NCBI GenBank assembly: GCA_902363555.1
Contig: CABJAM010000008.1
Coordinates: 124,001 to 188,000, forward strand
DNA length: 64,000 bases
Reading direction: 5' to 3'
Source: Lachnospiraceae bacterium
GTDB taxonomy: Bacteria; Bacillota; Clostridia; Lachnospirales; Lachnospiraceae
Shown: positions 18,071-27,357 of the stretch, one piece after another
Numbering within the stretch: position 1 is the stretch's first letter
Layout: every line of letters starts with the position of its first letter
Translations under genes and position numbers: made by a program
Notes under the pieces: model-generated
Database searches by the model: none
Seen by the model: the letters and a program-made list of their open reading frames with translations, nothing else
Told to the model about the DNA's origin: nothing

Positions 18071-18177
18071 AAAAAAGGGCAACAACCTGAAAATATCAGA
18101 TGCTGCCCAGACGGTCGGCTTTACTAAACTTTGAATCCACTGTGGTAGCCCACAATTATCCGTCAGTCCTCAAAGTT
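18071..18177 (-). promoter_or_regulatory. ZTP riboswitch (pfl motif) with overlapping terminator
   Basis: Read on the minus strand, AACUUUGA pairs with UCAAAGUU (P1), GUGG pairs with CCAC (P2), and GACGG can pair with CCGUC in the conserved 3' part GCCGACCGUCUGGGCA, giving the pseudoknot of the ZTP class. The 3' end GGGCAGCA (18101-18108) is also the left arm of a terminator with UGUUGCCC (18077-18084) and six U (18071-18076). Ligand binding should hide GGGCA and block the terminator, so ZTP/ZMP should turn pflBA on. The class is well established; this instance is assigned by motif and pairing. Confidence 0.93.
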
Positions 18178-18198
18178 CTTTTTAATTTTGACACGTTT

Positions 18199-18228
18199 AA
18201 TGTATCATAAGTCGTCAGGTCCTGTCAA
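18199..18228 (-). promoter_or_regulatory. Promoter of the pflBA operon
   Basis: TTGACA (complement of 18223-18228) is followed after 18 bp by TACATT (18199-18204). Transcription would begin just before the ZTP aptamer. The -35 is a perfect consensus match; the -10 is weak. Confidence 0.65.
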
Positions 18229-18242
18229 TAGTGTAATTGTTA

Positions 18243-19217
18243 TCAGCTTAAATATTTCGGAAGATCATCTTTGCTTAAGTCAAAGTTTTCCACAATCTTT
18301 GAATAAATTATATTCTTCGGAATACCCAATTCCTTTAAAATAAGTACTGTTTTCTCAATAGATTCTTCTATTCCTTCCCTGTGGCCTTCCAGACGTCCAT
18401 CGATCCGTCCTTCATCAATTAATCCCTGTAATGCAGTGCACATATTCATCCGACCTCCTTTATGAGTCAATGCGTATTTGATAAGCTTTGTGGTTCCCGT
18501 GGCCGCCCCAACAGCAGCAAGGGTTTCCCAATAAATCGTCATATCCGGATACTTTTCTCTAAACTCGTTTATTTTAAATCTGCTGCTGTGATTATAAAAC
18601 TCTGAAATGAGTGTAAAGAAGTCTTTATTATCCGGATTTTTAAATGTGTAGTTATCTCCGTTCCTGACTTGGAATACATGAATATGATAGTTATCAATAT
18701 AAGGTTTAAATGCGTCTGGAATATCCATCATATCCCATAAGCTGTCCGGTCCGGACCACGGTTCTTCGCCGTAGTAAATAATCAATGTGATTATTGGTGT
18801 AATACGGTCATCCGCAGTCATTCCGGATAAAAAATCAGCACTGCCGCTTAAATCATTGGTTTTGCGGTGCTCCTGCTCAATGGATTTACATTCCTTTGTA
18901 TAATGGAGCGAATCATTAAGCATGTTACGTACTGGCATGGCATGATGAATTTCCATTTGATTTTCAGCGCCTAAAATGACCAGTTCGATACCCGGGGCCA
19001 ACTTTTTCACCAGATCGCGCAGTCTTGAGACCGCCTTCATTTCGTCACTGACCATAAGGACATTGGATTCATCCGTGTCCAGATCGAATAAATCTTCCGG
19101 CCGGATACGTTCTTCACCATTAAAAAGAATCTGATTGAAAAGATCCGCAAAACGGTCGTTATTGCGCCAGTAAGCTTTTAATACGGGATCTGGCTTTAAT
19201 TTTTTTGTTTCTGCCAT
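18243..19217 (-). CDS. Rpn-family PD-(D/E)XK nuclease/putative transposase protein
   Basis: A 324-residue protein resembling the Rpn (recombination-promoting nuclease, formerly transposase_31) family. It starts MAETKKLKPDPVLKAYWRNNDRFADLFNQILFNG, continues with a core containing ENQMEIHHAMPVRNMLND and ends in a helical tail. Family members nick or cut DNA and promote RecA-independent recombination in E. coli. ATG at 19217 has GAGGAG seven bases upstream and is preferred over the in-frame start at 19253. It is monocistronic, comparatively AT-rich, and has no terminal inverted repeats around it, so it is not an obvious mobile element by itself. Confidence 0.82.
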   Translation of the reverse strand: MAETKKLKPDPVLKAYWRNNDRFADLFNQILFNGEERIRPEDLFDLDTDESNVLMVSDEMKAVSRLRDLVKKLAPGIELVILGAENQMEIHHAMPVRNMLNDSLHYTKECKSIEQEHRKTNDLSGSADFLSGMTADDRITPIITLIIYYGEEPWSGPDSLWDMMDIPDAFKPYIDNYHIHVFQVRNGDNYTFKNPDNKDFFTLISEFYNHSSRFKINEFREKYPDMTIYWETLAAVGAATGTTKLIKYALTHKGGRMNMCTALQGLIDEGRIDGRLEGHREGIEESIEKTVLILKELGIPKNIIYSKIVENFDLSKDDLPKYLS

Positions 19218-19518
19218 ATAATTCTCCTCTGCTATAAATTTATCATTGCTCACAGGTTAGTATGTACAATGTTCCTGATTTGAGGAAAATTATCTTTTGT
19301 ATAAAATTATTATACGGCGAATTTGCATAAGATTCAATGAAATTTCGCAAGTTTAGACAAATTTAATATTGTTCCGGGTTCACGCATAATTCACTGGAGA
19401 TTGAGACAAGCCCACCGCAATACCATGAGATTCCTTCCCCTGCTCATGGGTGACAGGCTTATCTCAGCCCTCTGCGGAACCGTAACGCACAGTAAATGCC
19501 TTTATGATTTGCCGGACG

Positions 19519-20631
19519 TTATTCCAACACCCGCTTTAGTATCCCGATCCCCTCCAGCACCTCCTGCTCCGTCGTCGACCACCCAAAGCTGAACCGCACC
19601 GCGCCGCCATCTCCGGTGCCGATGGCCTCATGGGCCAGCGGGGCGCAGTGAGCGCCGCTGCGCACACATACATCCTCCATAGCCAGCCATTCGCAAAGAT
19701 CTGAAGAGCTTACACCTTCCACATTAAGCGCCACAGTTCCCACGCGCCGGCAGTCCGGACGATACAGGACCATTCCCGGAATATCCCGGATACCATCGAT
19801 AAACAACTGGACCAGCCGTTGTTCATAAGCCAGAATATTTTCCACGCCGATATCCAGCACGTAAGCAGCCCCGGCACCCAATCCGGCCAGACCGTGGACA
19901 TTTTGTGTTCCGGCCTCCAAAATATCCGGAAGCTCACAGGGCTGTCTCAGACTGTGGCTCTGACTGCCGGTTCCCCCGCAGAGGAAGGGTCTCAGCGGCA
20001 TTTCTCCATGAACCATGCGGCTTCCAAGCACAAGGCCGCCGGTTCCGGTCGGCCCAAGGATTCCCTTATGACCGGAAAATGCCAGCATATCCACATACAT
20101 AGCTTCCACATCTATCGGTACGACACCAGCGGTCTGAGCGGCATCCACAATAAAAACAATGCCCATTTCCCGGCAGGCTCTCCCCACCGCCGCAATATCA
20201 TAAATTTCCCCGGTAAGATTTGACGCATGAGTCATAACCACCGCCTTCGTTTCCGGTGTTATGGCTTTAATAATGCTTCCTGTATCCAAAAAGCCCCCCG
20301 GTGCATCCACGATCCGATAATTTCCCCGCCGGTACAGCGGCCTGAGCACAGAATTATGCTCCATGGCAGTGGTGAGTATTTCCCCATCTATCTGGGCAAT
20401 GGCCTCGTTTAAGGCCATCGTCGCATTCTGTGCAAACACAACTCCGGAAGGCTCACAGCCAAATAATTTCCCCAATACCTCCCGGGTATGATAGAGCATG
20501 CGCGCCGACCACAGCGCCGGCCAGTGGGCTCCCCGGCCGGGATTCCCGGCATGTTCCATGGCGTCCACACATGCTTCAATAACACATTGCGGCTTTGGAA
20601 AGCTGGTTGCCGCATGATCAAAGTACAGCAT
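19519..20631 (-). CDS. Cysteine desulfurase-like class V aminotransferase
   Basis: A 370-residue PLP enzyme. The PLP lysine lies in AFSGHKGILGPTGTGG; the conserved aspartate in IVFIVDAAQTAGVVPID positions the cofactor; the reactive cysteine is likely in RSGAHCAPLAHEAIGT. This matches the NifS/SufS-like subgroup annotated as cysteine desulfurase family proteins, which move sulfur from cysteine to acceptors. No iron-sulfur assembly partner lies beside it, so the acceptor is unknown. ATG follows GGAGATAAAA. The gene stands alone in a 265-bp upstream and 74-bp downstream setting. Confidence 0.92.
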   Translation of the reverse strand: MLYFDHAATSFPKPQCVIEACVDAMEHAGNPGRGAHWPALWSARMLYHTREVLGKLFGCEPSGVVFAQNATMALNEAIAQIDGEILTTAMEHNSVLRPLYRRGNYRIVDAPGGFLDTGSIIKAITPETKAVVMTHASNLTGEIYDIAAVGRACREMGIVFIVDAAQTAGVVPIDVEAMYVDMLAFSGHKGILGPTGTGGLVLGSRMVHGEMPLRPFLCGGTGSQSHSLRQPCELPDILEAGTQNVHGLAGLGAGAAYVLDIGVENILAYEQRLVQLFIDGIRDIPGMVLYRPDCRRVGTVALNVEGVSSSDLCEWLAMEDVCVRSGAHCAPLAHEAIGTGDGGAVRFSFGWSTTEQEVLEGIGILKRVLE

Positions 20632-20704
20632 TTTTATCTCCTTACAAACAAACTTTATTTAATCTATAATAACTTCCTTTGGATTTTCCTGACTTTCCCC
20701 GGAA

Positions 20705-21508
20705 TCAGATCGGCAGCCTCTTCCTGTTAAACACAACCACCGACGCCACAAAAAACACCAGTATAGCCCCTGCAAACGCAATATACATCCACCATGTTTC
20801 CACTCTCCCGCTCACGATCCCCACACTGTCCAGCCACCCAAAGGGTGAAACCTTTTGCAGCCAGTGGGTCTTATCACCGCCGGCGCCCCCGATGATACTC
20901 ATAAAGAGCAGGGCAATAGGCACACCGGTAGCCAGCCCGACACCCAGCTTGCTGCCACAAAAAGCAACGGACAGGAAGAAGCTGAGCATTGCAATAGTCG
21001 TACTGAGGAAAAAGGTAACGCCCACCAGGTTAAGATAAGCTCCGAAATCAAATTCAAATTCCTCAAAGGAGCTTAAAAAGATTGTTCCAATCCCCCATAT
21101 GACGGCAAATAATACAAGCATTGAAAAAATCAGATACACCGCCTGGGTTACCACCAGCCGGGTCCGGGTCACCGGCGCGGACAATGTGTAAGAAAGTGAT
21201 GTATCGTCCACAGATTTCCCAATTAAGGAATTGGATTGGATCACATAAAAAACCATGGTAAATGCCATAACGATCACGCTGAAAAATACGGACGCCGTGT
21301 AATTCAGGGGCGTGGTCATGTCCTCAATACTGATACCAAAGGCATCCATGTAGCCCGCCATCGTTCCGAACAGATTTTGTATTTCTTTCATATTTTCCGG
21401 GTCGATCAGGGAAATGATCACTGACAGGTAAAATCCCATGACGACTGCGAAAATGATCAGCAGCTTATAATTGCGCCGCAGTGTATTTTTAAAAATAGTC
21501 ATACTCAT
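20705..21508 (-). CDS. ABC-2 type exporter permease
   Basis: A protein of about 267 residues with six hydrophobic segments: LLIIFAVVMGFYLSVI, a pair around 60-100, IFSMLVLFAVIWGIG, FFLSTTIAMLSFFLSVAF, GVPIALLFMSIIGG and a C-terminal helix ending at FNRKRLPI. This is the ABC-2 membrane subunit pattern. ATG at 21508 has GGGGGAG seven bases upstream and follows the ATPase stop by one base; longer in-frame starts would overlap the ATPase. It is the last gene of a TetR-ATPase-permease set. Substrate unknown, probably a drug or lipid. Confidence 0.88.
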   Translation of the reverse strand: MSMTIFKNTLRRNYKLLIIFAVVMGFYLSVIISLIDPENMKEIQNLFGTMAGYMDAFGISIEDMTTPLNYTASVFFSVIVMAFTMVFYVIQSNSLIGKSVDDTSLSYTLSAPVTRTRLVVTQAVYLIFSMLVLFAVIWGIGTIFLSSFEEFEFDFGAYLNLVGVTFFLSTTIAMLSFFLSVAFCGSKLGVGLATGVPIALLFMSIIGGAGGDKTHWLQKVSPFGWLDSVGIVSGRVETWWMYIAFAGAILVFFVASVVVFNRKRLPI

Positions 21509-21509
21509 A

Positions 21510-22385
21510 TCAGTTCTCCCCCCTGCCATACAGATCAAGAAAAATATCCTCCAGATTCTGAGCCTTAATATCCAGGCCGGTCACCCGTATTTTTGCCAGA
21601 CGCTTTACGAAAAGGTCGATTTCCTCACCCATGACATAGACGATATAGCGGCTGTTTTCCAGCTTTTCTATGGCATAGCCCATATGTTCCAAAGCCTCGC
21701 CATCCGGTGTCTGGACAATATAGCCTTTCCGCTTTGTGGATTTTAAAACCTCAATATCGGATTGGGCAATAATCCTGCCGTCTTTTATGATCAGCACATC
21801 ATCGCAGGTGCGCTCCACCTCGTCAAACATATGGCTGCTCATAAGTATCGTTTTCCCACGCTTCTTTTCTTCCATGATGAGCTCAATAAATGTATTCTGC
21901 ATCAGCGGATCAAGACCGCTGGTGGGCTCATCCAGCACGAGGACCTTCGGATCATGCATAAAAGCCGTGATGATCCCCACCTTCTGCTTCATGCCTTTGG
22001 AAAACCGTTTAATCGTTCCCCGGGTATCCAGTTCAAAACGCTCGATCAGATCCTTCATCCGTGAAGTACCCCGAAGCTTACGCAGGTCACATTGATACTT
22101 CAGAAAATCATTGCAGCTCATTCCTCCGGGAAATGCAATTTCTCCCGGGATATACCCGAGAAGCGTCTTTACCTTTGCTGCATCCTTATAGCAGTCCAGG
22201 CCGTCAATTTTACAGCTCCCGCTGTTTTGCTTCATAAAGCCAAGCAGTGCCCGGATCGTCGTGGTCTTTCCTGCGCCGTTAGGCCCAAGATATCCCATTA
22301 CCTTGCCCTCGCCCACAGAAAAGTTCAGATTAAAAACGCCTTTGCCGCTGGGGTAGGTCAATGTTAAGTCCTTTACCTCGATCAT
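21510..22385 (-). CDS. ABC exporter ATPase (ABC-2 type)
   Basis: A 291-residue ATPase. Motifs: Walker A GPNGAGKTTT, signature region FSKGMKQKVG (a variant of LSGGQ usual in this family), Walker B VLVLDEPTSGLDP and H-loop LMSSHMFDEV. A short C-terminal extension follows. It is cotranscribed with the permease downstream, and TetR precedes it. ATG is preceded by GGAGGAG. Confidence 0.95.
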   Translation of the reverse strand: MIEVKDLTLTYPSGKGVFNLNFSVGEGKVMGYLGPNGAGKTTTIRALLGFMKQNSGSCKIDGLDCYKDAAKVKTLLGYIPGEIAFPGGMSCNDFLKYQCDLRKLRGTSRMKDLIERFELDTRGTIKRFSKGMKQKVGIITAFMHDPKVLVLDEPTSGLDPLMQNTFIELIMEEKKRGKTILMSSHMFDEVERTCDDVLIIKDGRIIAQSDIEVLKSTKRKGYIVQTPDGEALEHMGYAIEKLENSRYIVYVMGEEIDLFVKRLAKIRVTGLDIKAQNLEDIFLDLYGRGEN

Positions 22386-22409
22386 ACAATCTCCTCCTGC
22401 AAATAGCAG

Positions 22410-22435
22410 CAGTTCATAATAGAACGAACTGTTAC
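22410..22435. repeat. Short palindromic intergenic repeat, copy 3
   Basis: CAGTTCATAATAGAACGAACTGTTAC is a hairpin-forming variant of the repeat family at 420-448, keeping the arm GAACTGTTAC. It overlaps the stop codon of the TetR gene and lies before the ATPase gene. Confidence 0.55.
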
Positions 22436-23052
22436 TCTAAATATGCTTCCTTATAAAAATTATTGCGCATCACCTTGATGATCGCCCGGAATTCCTCAAC
22501 CAACTGCTCCACGTCCAGTGTTGTGGGCACCTGCGGCGTACTCACATACCCTTCCGCACACTTGACCAGAATTTTAAGCACCAGCTCCGGCTCCACCCCG
22601 GGCTTGAACTTTTCACGGTCGATATCCGTAAGCGCGAGCTCTCCCCGGAATTGCTCACTGTATTTCAAAAAATCTGCAATCTCTTGCGCCACCTCCGGGT
22701 CCGTCTCATAATAGACGGACATTAAAAACTGAAGAAAGGACGGATGCGCTTTTAAAACCTGCAGCTTGATCATCATCCCCACCAGAATACGGTCAAAGAA
22801 GTCCGTCTGCGTCTTTGGCAGCATTTCGGATGTGAATGCCTCTATGATCCGATCACAGGCATACTGAATCAAGTACAAATACATCTGCTTCTTGCTACCG
22901 AAATAATGAAAGATCATTGCTTTGGAAATACCGGCCGCTGTGGCAATATCATTGACCGAAGCCTTTTTATAGCCTACCCTGCCGAATGTGGAAAGTCCGG
23001 CGTCAATAATCCCTTTGCGCTTTTCCTCCGGCAGTGCCAGAAATTTCTCCAC
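22432..23052 (-). CDS. TetR-family transcriptional repressor
   Basis: A 206-residue protein. The N-terminal helix-turn-helix is clear (KKASVNDIATAAGISKAMIFHYFGSKKQMYLYL, about 27-60), followed by an all-helical ligand and dimerisation domain. It starts with GTG behind AGGAGG. It lies directly upstream of the exporter genes on the same strand, so the three probably form one operon controlled by the palindromes at 23132-23186. The inducer is unknown and is likely a substrate of the exporter. Confidence 0.93.
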   Translation of the reverse strand: MEKFLALPEEKRKGIIDAGLSTFGRVGYKKASVNDIATAAGISKAMIFHYFGSKKQMYLYLIQYACDRIIEAFTSEMLPKTQTDFFDRILVGMMIKLQVLKAHPSFLQFLMSVYYETDPEVAQEIADFLKYSEQFRGELALTDIDREKFKPGVEPELVLKILVKCAEGYVSTPQVPTTLDVEQLVEEFRAIIKVMRNNFYKEAYLE

Positions 23053-23131
23053 GAAAACCGCCTCCTCCTGAGTTTATCCTCTAACCTGTTTTAAACGATA
23101 AATCGAATCAATATTCATTCATCGCGCAACA

Positions 23132-23150
23132 ATAAACCGAATCGGTTTAT
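23132..23150. promoter_or_regulatory. Palindromic operator 1, probable TetR site
   Basis: ATAAACCGAATCGGTTTAT is a perfect 9-1-9 inverted repeat. It lies 80 bp upstream of the TetR gene and 36 bp (centre to centre) from a second copy. Size and symmetry fit a TetR-family operator. Confidence 0.8.
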
Positions 23151-23167
23151 ATCTGCATCATAGCACA

Positions 23168-23186
23168 ATAAACCGATTCGGTCAAT
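23168..23186. promoter_or_regulatory. Palindromic operator 2, probable TetR site
   Basis: ATAAACCGATTCGGTCAAT matches operator 1 with two changes in the right arm. A weaker third copy, ATAAATCGAATCAAT, starts at 23098, with spacing 34 bp from operator 1. The series suggests two or three repressor dimers on successive faces of the promoter. Confidence 0.75.
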
Positions 23187-23210
23187 ACAATTATTACCCA
23201 TCTGAAATTT

Positions 23211-25535
23211 TTAACAAGCAGGACTGACCACGACGCAATTCCCGTCCTGTGTTATTTTATAGCTTCCCTTTGTTCCCACGCGCACCGGTTTCATGGACTC
23301 TGCATTTGGCCAGCGAAGCACAGCTTTTACAAGACGTCCGTCCTTCCAGTCCATATCCAGATTGCAGCCGCCGCGAAGCCTCATACCGCGCAGTTTTCCT
23401 TCCGGCAGTGCCGCTGGAAGAGCCGGAAGCAGTACGATCACGTCGCCATGACTTTGTACAAGCATTTCCAAAATAGCCGACGGACCTCCCATGGCGTCGC
23501 CGACCTGCGGAAAGCCGTGGGCATTGATCATAAGATTGGGCAATATATGTCTGCGGTAAATTTCACAGATCACATCATACCCTTTATCGCCATCGCCCAG
23601 CCGGGCGCAGATGGCGGCGATCCACCCAAGGCTCCACCCCTGACCGTCATAGCCGGCCTCATATTTACGCTGGATGGTCCGCTTAGCAGCCTCAGACAGC
23701 TCCGGCGTTTTCACAGGGTCGATGCTGTGGCCGGGGTACACGCCGTAAAGCTGGGATACATGACGGTGCCCGGGGTCCTTCTCCTCATAGTCACAGATCC
23801 ACTCCTGGACGCCGCCATGCCGGACGCTGACCCGGATCTCAGGCAGACGTGCACCGGCGCTATCTACAGTTTCATAAAGGTCATGGTCAAAATCCGGCTC
23901 ATGCTTTTGTATCTCTTTAATCATAGTCTTACACAAATCAAAAAGGTCTGTAATGATCTCGGTATCCATGGCGGCTCCGTATGTGAGCATGCCTGAACTT
24001 CCATCCGGCAGCACATATTCATTTTCCGGCGACACAGAAGGATTGGTCACCAATGCCCCGGGGCATGCGCTCCCCTTTGGTGCCTCCACAAGAAAGTCCA
24101 GCACAAATGCCACACTTCCACGGACCATAGGATACAGGCGGCTGCGCAGCATCTCGTAATCGCCGGTATAAAGCCAGTATTCATACAGATGACGGCACAT
24201 CCATGGGCCGCCCACAGGCCACACCCCCACAACATCATAATTGGGCGATGCATAGCCGAAAATATCACTGCAATGGTGGACCGTCCAACCATTGGCTCCA
24301 TAATTTCTCCGGGCGGACACTTCACCGGAGGGTATGAGGGCTTCCAGCCAATCAATGAGCGGCCGGGCACATTCGTCCAGCCCCCAGCTATGGACCGGCC
24401 AGTAATTCATCTGAATATTAATGTTCGTATGATAATCGCTTTCACACATGGGATGGACCTTATTATTCCATACCCCCTGAAGATTGGAGGGCAGGCAGCC
24501 GGGCCTGGATGCGCTGATGAGCAGATAACGGGTGTAATTCATGTAAAGCTCTGTAAATGCAGGTGTTATATGACCGTTATGGACAGCGTCCAGCCATCGG
24601 GTCATGGACGGCATGACCGGCGCCTCTGCGCTCCCAAGCTCCATCAGAAAACGTCCATAGCAGCCGGAAAAATCCCGGATATGGGCATCCCTTACCGCCG
24701 CATAGCCTTTACTTTCCGCCTGGTCCAACTGTATAAAGCAGTCATTTTTATCCCCACCCCAATAGTCGCTGGTCACAGCAATATAAAAAGTGACCGTGCG
24801 GGCCCCCGTGATCACAAGCAGCGATTGAGGAAAGCTCAGCGTCTGTACGCACTGTCCGCTGTGACCGTCGGCCGGCTCCGCTACGGCTCTGACAGCTCCG
24901 CAAAAGCTCACGCCGTCCTCACCAAATTGGGAGCCATAAAAAATCGTATTTTCCGATGCCACAGCGGATACATTTTCATCGCCTTTATTCAGGGAGACAA
25001 AAAAATCCATGGGCAGACCGTCATCATTGGTATAGCGGATAACAATCACATGATCCGTATAGGAAGCAAAATATTCCCGGTGATACCCCACTTTATTTTG
25101 CGAAAAATCGACCCGCGCCACGCCTTCGGCCAGGGAAAGGCTTCGGCTATAATCTGTGTAATCATAGTATTTTGGAAATGTCTCCTGCCCCGCATGGACC
25201 AGATCGCTGGTCTGGATGACCAGATCCGCATAGGGCTGATAAGCGCCAAAGATGGGCGGAACGGATAACATACACGCCCGCGCCATGGCTTGCGCCTCGT
25301 CGATCCGGCCTTCAAAAATAAGCTGCTGAAGCTTTGGAAGGGCGTCCGCCGCCCTGGGATTGTTGACATCCTTCCGGCTGCCCTCCCACAAAGTTTCTTC
25401 ATTTAACTGCACCAGATCCTCGCTGACCCGGCCATACAGCATCGCCCCCAGATGGCCGCTACCGATGGGGCAGGCTTCGGTCCAGCGTTCCGCCGGCCGT
25501 TCATAGCGGACATTATTCGTACTTTTTCTCATCAT
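23211..25535 (-). CDS. Glycoside hydrolase family 95 (alpha-L-fucosidase type)
   Basis: A 774-residue protein. The GH95 N-terminal signature is clear (WTEACPIGSGHLGAMLYGRV, then LNEETLWEGSR), as are the (alpha/alpha)6-barrel motifs NTNIQMNYWPVHSWGL and FPQVGDAMGGPSAILEMLVQSH. GH95 enzymes hydrolyse alpha-1,2-L-fucosides by inversion; some members act on L-galactosides. There is no signal peptide, so it probably works in the cytoplasm on imported glycans. No fucose transporter or catabolic gene lies next to it. ATG follows GGGGG. Family assignment is firm; substrate is inferred. Confidence 0.93.
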   Translation of the reverse strand: MMRKSTNNVRYERPAERWTEACPIGSGHLGAMLYGRVSEDLVQLNEETLWEGSRKDVNNPRAADALPKLQQLIFEGRIDEAQAMARACMLSVPPIFGAYQPYADLVIQTSDLVHAGQETFPKYYDYTDYSRSLSLAEGVARVDFSQNKVGYHREYFASYTDHVIVIRYTNDDGLPMDFFVSLNKGDENVSAVASENTIFYGSQFGEDGVSFCGAVRAVAEPADGHSGQCVQTLSFPQSLLVITGARTVTFYIAVTSDYWGGDKNDCFIQLDQAESKGYAAVRDAHIRDFSGCYGRFLMELGSAEAPVMPSMTRWLDAVHNGHITPAFTELYMNYTRYLLISASRPGCLPSNLQGVWNNKVHPMCESDYHTNINIQMNYWPVHSWGLDECARPLIDWLEALIPSGEVSARRNYGANGWTVHHCSDIFGYASPNYDVVGVWPVGGPWMCRHLYEYWLYTGDYEMLRSRLYPMVRGSVAFVLDFLVEAPKGSACPGALVTNPSVSPENEYVLPDGSSGMLTYGAAMDTEIITDLFDLCKTMIKEIQKHEPDFDHDLYETVDSAGARLPEIRVSVRHGGVQEWICDYEEKDPGHRHVSQLYGVYPGHSIDPVKTPELSEAAKRTIQRKYEAGYDGQGWSLGWIAAICARLGDGDKGYDVICEIYRRHILPNLMINAHGFPQVGDAMGGPSAILEMLVQSHGDVIVLLPALPAALPEGKLRGMRLRGGCNLDMDWKDGRLVKAVLRWPNAESMKPVRVGTKGSYKITQDGNCVVVSPAC

Positions 25536-25708
25536 CGCATCCCCCTTAATAGCTTTTTTAGAATTTGATTAAATCTTATACGTTCTGCATCATCTCATAT
25601 TTTCTTTTAAGTATATCAAGTATTCGTCGGAATTTACAGACGTAAGATTGTCTTATTCAATCACAACTTTATACCAATCGATACTGTTTTGACATTCACT
25701 CTAAAAAA

Positions 25709-26863
25709 TCACTCAGGGAAGTCGCTCAGGGATACTTTATGAACTTTGATCAATGATACTTCATCACTTTCAATCAGCCGGAGTAAATCTTTCTTTTTAA
25801 TCCGTCCGCGGCATGCGATAAATGTGATTTCGTCGGTTCCCTTTGCCAGCTCCTGCTGCATACAGCGATCCAGTGTCTCTTTCATCCAAGTTCCAAGATC
25901 CTCATACACAGTGCACGCCAGCCGGAAAAATTCCGGATTATCCATCAGCAGCCGAATCCTGGAATGATAACAGTTGGCCACAGCCTCCTTATCCAGGGGC
26001 TGATCCGTCCTGGGCTCACTGTAAAAATCCGGATATTTTTCAGAAAATTCCCCGTCAACATCATAGCCGCTCACACGCTCCATATCCAGCCCGATGGGTA
26101 TGGCACCTTCCGCTGAATAAGTGGTCAGATAGGTATATCTGTAAGATCCCCCGTAATTTTTCATAAAATCATACATCTGTTCAATATTTTTTTCCTCCTT
26201 GAACATCAAGGACACTGTTAAATACGAAGAATCCGGCAATTCCTCCACTTCCGCCAACAGCTCCCCGGGTTTTTCGCCGGAGGTAAACGGCGCCGGATAA
26301 GAAAAAATCATAAATGGACTTTCACCAGCAGATTCCATATACATTTTCTCCCATTTGATAACAATGTTCCCGTTGTTCTTCCCCCGGTATCCATCCTCCC
26401 TGGAGCCAAACGCTGCTGAGATTTCATAATTTCCGAACCCCGTCTTTTTTACGCCGCCGTCCACATACATATAATTGTCCGGCATAAACATTCCGACAAA
26501 GGTCTGCATCAGCAGACCAAATTCATCCATGTCGTTCTTCCTGTTATCCAGTGTAAAATTTACCGACGTCTTCGGGTTAAATTGGCTCAGATAGGTTAAT
26601 TGAGACACAAGAAATACAAGCAGTACCAATAATGCCGCAATCACCAGCACAAAACCTCCGGTCTTACGATATATGCGTTTTGAAATGCCACGCTCGATCT
26701 TTTTTAATTCTTTGTGGCTTGTTTCCACCTCCAGATTTAACAGTTCATCCAGCTTGTTTTCACCCTCATCCTCTGCCATCTCTATGTCCGTTTTTGTATT
26801 TGCTTTACCAGCATCCGACATTTTTCTCATATTATTCTCTTTTTCCGGTATGCTCTCCTTCAT
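25709..26863 (-). CDS. Membrane anti-sigma factor (sigma factor regulator family)
   Basis: A 384-residue protein with a cytoplasmic N terminus of about 65 residues (LDELLNLEVETSHKELKKIERGI), one membrane helix (about 72-92, FVLVIAALLVLLVFLVSQL) and an extracytoplasmic domain of about 290 residues. The layout matches the sigma factor regulator N- and C-terminal domain proteins found beside ECF sigma genes. ATG overlaps the sigma gene stop by four bases (ATGA), which indicates translational coupling. It should hold the sigma factor inactive until an envelope signal arrives. Confidence 0.85.
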   Translation of the reverse strand: MKESIPEKENNMRKMSDAGKANTKTDIEMAEDEGENKLDELLNLEVETSHKELKKIERGISKRIYRKTGGFVLVIAALLVLLVFLVSQLTYLSQFNPKTSVNFTLDNRKNDMDEFGLLMQTFVGMFMPDNYMYVDGGVKKTGFGNYEISAAFGSREDGYRGKNNGNIVIKWEKMYMESAGESPFMIFSYPAPFTSGEKPGELLAEVEELPDSSYLTVSLMFKEEKNIEQMYDFMKNYGGSYRYTYLTTYSAEGAIPIGLDMERVSGYDVDGEFSEKYPDFYSEPRTDQPLDKEAVANCYHSRIRLLMDNPEFFRLACTVYEDLGTWMKETLDRCMQQELAKGTDEITFIACRGRIKKKDLLRLIESDEVSLIKVHKVSLSDFPE

Positions 26864-27357
26864 AAATACCCCTCCTTTCTGGCCAGCTCTGCCAGCCGCC
26901 TGCGTACCCGGTGCTTTATAACACGGACATGCCCCACATCCAAATGGACGATTTCAGCGATCTGAGTATCGCTCATATCGGCTGCTGCGGTTAAAAGCAT
27001 GATTTCCCGCTCCCTGCGGGGCAGCATGTAAATCTGCCGATAGACCCAGCGCTTACGCTCCTCCTGTATGTACCGGGTTAAAATATCGCAGTCATCCTGA
27101 AACCATGCCAGCAGCGTCTCACCATCATCGATGATATGCCGCTTTCTTCGATACTGATCGATAAAGATATGCCTCAGCACCACCATCATCCATTTCAGGA
27201 CATCGCCTTTATCCGCCGTATAGCTTAAATATGCCCGTATAAACGTATCCGACACCAGATCCTCCGCATCAGGTCCGGAGCCGGTAAAGGACAACGCGTA
27301 CAAAAACAGCGGCTTATAGTATTTTCGATAAAGCGCCTCTAAATCGTTCTTCTCCAT
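26860..27357 (-). CDS. ECF-type RNA polymerase sigma factor
   Basis: A 165-residue sigma-70 family protein with region 2 (YRKYYKPLFLYALSFTGSGPDAEDLVSDTFIRAY) and region 4 (LPRREREIMLLTAAADMSDTQIAEIVHLDVGHVRVIKHRVRR). Length and order fit extracytoplasmic-function sigma factors. It is the first gene of a pair with its membrane anti-sigma factor. The target regulon is not visible. The large palindromic element A lies 117 bp upstream. Confidence 0.95.
   Translation of the reverse strand: MEKNDLEALYRKYYKPLFLYALSFTGSGPDAEDLVSDTFIRAYLSYTADKGDVLKWMMVVLRHIFIDQYRRKRHIIDDGETLLAWFQDDCDILTRYIQEERKRWVYRQIYMLPRREREIMLLTAAADMSDTQIAEIVHLDVGHVRVIKHRVRRRLAELARKEGYL

Noticed and set aside
24189..25268. Plus-strand open frame of 359 codons
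   Set aside because: It lies wholly opposite the GH95 gene, whose family motifs are certain; the open frame is a shadow.
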